A stretch of 6,978 bases of DNA from Methanoregula sp. (GTDB lineage: Archaea > Halobacteriota > Methanomicrobia > Methanomicrobiales > Methanospirillaceae): positions 1,287 to 8,264 of the forward strand of contig DUHF01000113.1 of the NCBI GenBank assembly GCA_013331015.1. Direction: 5' to 3'. The position numbers and the translations under genes are program-made. Positions 6,297 to 6,978 of this stretch are shown in pieces (the stretch's first letter is position 1; each line of letters begins with the position of its first letter). The notes beneath the pieces were generated by a model. The model saw only the letters and a list, made by a program, of their open reading frames with translations. It was not told where the DNA came from and did not search any database.

Positions 6297-6740
6297 CTAC
6301 GACTGAGTTCCCCGCCCCCGCTCAAGGCAGTCTTCGTCATGGGTGATCTCACCGCAGGCGCTCTGCCGGGGGTGTCCCATGAAATGGCAGATCCGGTCGA
6401 CCGCTTTTTTTGTGACCTGGCTCTCGAACCGGGAAGCCTCGTTGCAGGCATCCCTTGGGAGAAGCCCGTTCCGAACGAGCATGAGGCTGAGGATCCGGTG
6501 TCTTTTTACCAGGAATTCTGCATGTTGTTCACCGGTTTTGGTCAGGCAGACGCCGTGGTATGGGACATGGCGGATATACTCCGCAGCAGCAAGTTCGGCA
6601 AGGGTTTTGGTGATGGTCGAGGGATCGACATTGAATGCCGATGCAATCTCGCTTGTCCTTACCGTCCCCCCGGTCTCGAAGATGAACTTGAGGTACTCCA
6701 CTTTCCGGGCGGACAGGGCAAGACCACATTCAGGCTCCAT
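6297..6740 (-). CDS. DtxR/MntR-like metal-dependent transcriptional regulator
   Basis: A 147-residue protein with an N-terminal winged helix: LSARKVEYLKFIFE (9-22), helix-turn-helix about 28-55 with VRTSEIASAFNV and STITKTLAEL, and wing YHGVCLTKTG (61-70). The dimerisation helices include the family RHR (80-82) and EASRFES (101-107). It is MntR-sized and lacks the SH3-like domain of DtxR. Aligned by eye to DtxR, E106 and H81 are kept, but the ligand positions of C102, H106 and E83 are all serine here (S103, S107, S85). A C-terminal tail supplies H123, C129, H134 and C138. The ATG at 6740 is the only plausible start, since an in-frame stop lies about 24 nt upstream. There is no good ribosome site, so the message may be leaderless. 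It probably represses itself and znuACB when metal is replete. Confidence 0.88.
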   Translation of the reverse strand: MEPECGLALSARKVEYLKFIFETGGTVRTSEIASAFNVDPSTITKTLAELAAAEYIRHVPYHGVCLTKTGEQHAEFLVKRHRILSLMLVRNGLLPRDACNEASRFESQVTKKAVDRICHFMGHPRQSACGEITHDEDCLERGRGTQS

Positions 6741-6767
6741 GCTGAATTGTATGGTTACCTGTCAGAA

Positions 6768-6794
6768 TAAAGTTTGGGGAGAGTCCAAACTTTA
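6768..6794. promoter_or_regulatory. Perfect 10-bp inverted repeat, probable autoregulatory operator
   Basis: TAAAGTTTGG (6768-6777) and its exact reverse complement CCAAACTTTA (6785-6794) flank a 7-base centre. The dyad ends 28 nt upstream of the regulator ATG and overlaps AACTTTATT on the minus strand, a possible TATA region set correctly for a leaderless transcript. The AGTTTG/CAAACT ends resemble, from memory, bacterial MntR boxes. Its core recurs in the znuA promoter. Confidence 0.72.
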
Positions 6795-6798
6795 GTGG

Positions 6799-6900
6799 AT
6801 GTCTTGTGGCACTTATATCCGGCAGGAGTATCTCCGGCAATTGCGGGCGAAGAACGAATACTATCAGGCCCAAAATAGTCGCGGAATTTCTGTATTGTAA
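6799..6900 (+). CDS. Very short divergent frame (33 residues), doubtful
   Basis: ATG at 6799 to TAA at 6898-6900, starting 4 nt after the inverted repeat on the opposite strand from all other genes. The peptide begins MSCGTYIRQEYLRQLRAKNE, is polar and possibly helical, and matches no family I know. There is no Shine-Dalgarno site. A T7 run downstream (6957-6963) could end a plus-strand transcript. I list it because divergent control from the shared dyad is possible, but chance is the simpler explanation. Confidence 0.15.
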   Translation: MSCGTYIRQEYLRQLRAKNEYYQAQNSRGISVL

Positions 6901-6978
6901 TCCCGGATGTTTCTGCGCCGGGCTACTCCCTATCGTGAGAAAGGAGTTGGCGAATCTTTTTTTGCGTGCCAGATTTCC

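Noticed and set aside
5661..6770. Long plus-strand open frame (369 codons)
   Set aside because: It is antisense to znuA and the regulator, crosses both promoters, and shows no domain.
6925..6963. Hairpin ACTCC/GGAGT followed by T7 on the plus strand
   Set aside because: The stem is only 5 bp with a 13-base loop, and no supported plus-strand gene needs a terminator here.
6796..6978. Open minus-strand frame entering from the right edge and passing the dyad
   Set aside because: It runs through the operator and promoter of the regulator and has no recognisable protein features.
1..6978. CRISPR arrays, tRNA or rRNA genes, insertion sequences
   Set aside because: No regularly spaced repeats, cloverleaf-like sequence or transposase was seen in reading both strands.

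Overview
The window comes from a methanogenic archaeon (or a close methane-cycling relative). The strongest marker is a complete gene for AtwA (component A2), the ATPase that activates methyl-coenzyme M reductase. I know of no AtwA outside organisms with that enzyme. The moderately GC-rich sequence, the Shine-Dalgarno-led operons and the short archaeal-type promoters suggest Methanomicrobia, probably Methanomicrobiales. The order-level call is inference.

Every gene I trust reads on the minus strand, so the window is read from right to left. At the right end is a DtxR/MntR-like metal regulator with a perfect 10-bp inverted repeat just upstream of its start (6768-6794). A run of ten T residues follows its stop. 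Next is a three-gene metal-uptake ABC transporter: binding lipoprotein (znuA-like), ATPase (znuC-like) and permease (znuB-like), with genes that abut or nearly abut. The promoter region of znuA carries a second copy of the core of the regulator's inverted repeat (14 of 16 bases identical). This suggests one small regulon: the regulator controls itself and the transporter.

From about 3612 down to 3025 is a small unit that starts with a distinctive promoter-like element (element B), followed by a candidate 54-residue peptide gene and a 107-residue protein with a possible winged-helix fold. After an apparently empty spacer comes a near-copy of the same element (element A, 2726-2752). It is followed by a candidate 48-residue peptide gene with a strong ribosome binding site, then atwA, an Mrp/NBP35-type Fe-S carrier ATPase, and the first codons of a further gene that runs off the left edge. 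These last genes are tightly spaced and look like one transcript.

Two patterns are most worth following. One is the shared metal-regulator operator. The other is the pair of A/B elements, which lie at nearly the same distance from two unannotated small genes and tie an unknown small protein to the activation machinery of the methane-forming enzyme.
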